Positions 21,638 to 22,550 of a stretch of 22,550 nt of DNA are shown here, one piece after another. The DNA lies in assembly GCA_946886125.1 (NCBI GenBank), contig CAMPHY010000005.1, positions 1 to 22,550 on the forward strand, given 5' to 3'. This DNA is from an uncultured Candidatus Saccharibacteria bacterium (GTDB lineage Bacteria > Patescibacteria > Saccharimonadia > Saccharimonadales > UBA6022). The notes beneath the pieces were generated by a model that was given only the letters and a program-made list of their open reading frames with translations, had not been told where the DNA came from and searched no databases. Every line of letters begins with the position of its first letter. Position 1 is the stretch's first letter. The position numbers were made by a program, and so were the translations under genes.

Positions 21638-21832
21638 AGCATAATGAAGATGGTATCTCAAAATAGGTCATTAAAGCGTTATCATTTGAAGAGATAGTAC
21701 GTGATTTAACATGTAGATACTTATAATCATTAAGATATAAAAGTTTTATGGAAGTAGCCTACTGCAGAACAGGTTGATTCTGAGAAAAATTCTGCCTAAT
21801 GAACATCGTTGGATCGACTTTAGAAAGGGCGC
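21638..21832. other. Short intergenic region with an imperfect hairpin
   Basis: Between the convergent sortase-like and oxidoreductase genes. GCAGAA (21764-21769) can pair with TTCTGC (21790-21795), with CAG/CTG pairing inside. No U-run follows closely on either strand, so termination for either gene is not obvious. Confidence 0.35.
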
Positions 21833-22525
21833 TTAGTAGCCGCTAAAACTATCGATACGTATATTACGAATTGGTACTCCAGAATCTATCAAAAGATGTT
21901 CATTATTCTCCACCATCCCGGTCGGTCCAGAAATATAAAAATTCTGATTTTGGTTTTTGATCAGTGAAAGTATAAGTTTTTCTCTCTTTTTTCGATTTAT
22001 ATCTTTTGTAGTGATGTATGAAATTGTTAGGTTTGGCAGCACACTTGACCACAGCTCAAGTTCTTTTTTAAAGAGGAATTGCTCGCTCTGGTTTAAATAG
22101 ATCAGGGTCACGTCGTTTGTGTCATGGTTTTCGTACATTTCTTTCAACATACTGCGAAATGGTGCAATACCAACACCACCAGCGATAAGTACGCTCGATT
22201 GGTTTTTCTTTAGCTGAAAGCCGTAGTCGTTGCCGTATTGAGGAATGAATAAACGATCGCCTGCACTAATGGATTGAAGTGCTTTCTTAAATTCACTGAT
22301 GCCTTCACGAAACGTAATTCGAATATCACTCTCTAGTGGCGATGATGATATCGAATACGTCTTGCCGCCTCTTGGCGTACGACCTTCGAACTCTATGTCT
22401 ATCCAATCGCCAGCCTCAAATATAAAATTATTTGGTCGCTCAAAATAAACACTGAAATAACCAGGTTGATCTTCTTCAATCCGTTTGGCAATAAGTTCTA
22501 CGTGCTGATTTTTTATAACAGGCAT
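21833..22525 (-). CDS. FAD-dependent ferredoxin reductase-type oxidoreductase
   Basis: A 230-residue protein of the ferredoxin-NADP+ reductase superfamily, moving electrons between NAD(P)H and a flavin-linked partner. The N-terminal beta barrel binds FAD through KTYSISSSP (about 55-63, the RxYS-type motif with Thr before Tyr). The NAD(P)-binding half has GGVGIAPFRSM (116-126), the pyrophosphate loop, and YISGPTGMVE (about 197-206). The C-terminal DSFSGY would stack on the flavin. There is no iron-sulfur domain or membrane segment, so the partner must be a separate protein. An extended -10 (TGC-TAAAAT, 22532-22540) ends 6 bases before the ATG and there is no Shine-Dalgarno. The gene is complete within the window. 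Confidence 0.9.
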   Translation of the reverse strand: MPVIKNQHVELIAKRIEEDQPGYFSVYFERPNNFIFEAGDWIDIEFEGRTPRGGKTYSISSSPLESDIRITFREGISEFKKALQSISAGDRLFIPQYGNDYGFQLKKNQSSVLIAGGVGIAPFRSMLKEMYENHDTNDVTLIYLNQSEQFLFKKELELWSSVLPNLTISYITTKDINRKKREKLILSLIKNQNQNFYISGPTGMVENNEHLLIDSGVPIRNIRIDSFSGY

Positions 22526-22531
22526 TATCTC

Positions 22532-22540
22532 ATTTTAGCA
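22532..22540 (-). promoter_or_regulatory. Extended -10 element directly upstream of the oxidoreductase
   Basis: Minus strand TGC-TAAAAT (22540-22532), only 6 bases before the ATG at 22525. Any -35 would lie partly outside the window. It implies a leaderless or near-leaderless mRNA. Confidence 0.45.
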
Positions 22541-22550
22541 AAGTATCAAT

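Noticed and set aside
1..22550. CRISPR arrays, insertion sequences, prophage or att sites
   Set aside because: No regularly spaced repeats, transposase or integrase motifs, or tRNA-flanked direct repeats were seen on either strand.

Overview
The window looks like a chromosomal segment of a Candidatus Saccharibacteria (TM7/Patescibacteria)-type organism. Supporting signs are a stand-alone TraG/VirD4-like ATPase beside a sigma-region-4/HARE-HTH protein, an LPXTG surface protein carrying Cys-rich repeats of a type I associate with this phylum, a compact set of housekeeping genes (topA, pth, der, an RluB/RsuA-type pseudouridine synthase), and many small membrane proteins. TGA is used as a stop (gene at 11896), so the standard bacterial code is used rather than the TGA=Gly code of SR1/Gracilibacteria. 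The phylum call is an inference from gene content; there is no rRNA or tRNA here. I see no insertion sequences, prophage or CRISPR arrays.

Layout: 1-329 is AT-rich with no convincing gene. From 330 to 7753 everything is on the minus strand: the TraG-like ATPase with its HARE-HTH neighbour (one operon from a consensus promoter at 4193-4221), topA, a small protein, and a CDP-alcohol phosphatidyltransferase. The space 7754-8368 holds a strong plus-strand promoter followed by about 250 bases of hairpin-rich sequence ending in a classic terminator: a likely stand-alone structured RNA of no family I recognise. An unknown protein (minus) and a ZIP metal transporter (plus) follow, the latter meeting pth tail to tail. 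From 10508 to 13020 the plus strand carries a sortase-type surface protein and four very small membrane proteins. Then come der, and a histidine kinase / response regulator / pseudouridine synthase operon on the minus strand. A divergent small Pro-rich membrane protein is followed by a plus-strand surface-biogenesis group (GT2 glycosyltransferase, Gly/Ser-rich membrane protein, sortase-like lipoprotein) with a long, highly structured 5' leader. The window ends with a flavin oxidoreductase.

How the genes may work together: the LPKTG protein is a candidate substrate for a sortase, and the sortase-like protein at 20927 could serve it or modify other envelope proteins, although its catalytic Arg is not in the usual place. 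The two-component pair is unusual because both partners carry long Pro-rich tails and the regulator has no output domain. The best candidates for undescribed biology are the orphan RNA at 8055-8303, the folded leader at 19320-19481 whose anti-Shine-Dalgarno segment sits across a 16-bp hairpin from the ribosome binding site, and the cluster of tiny membrane proteins at 11896-13020.
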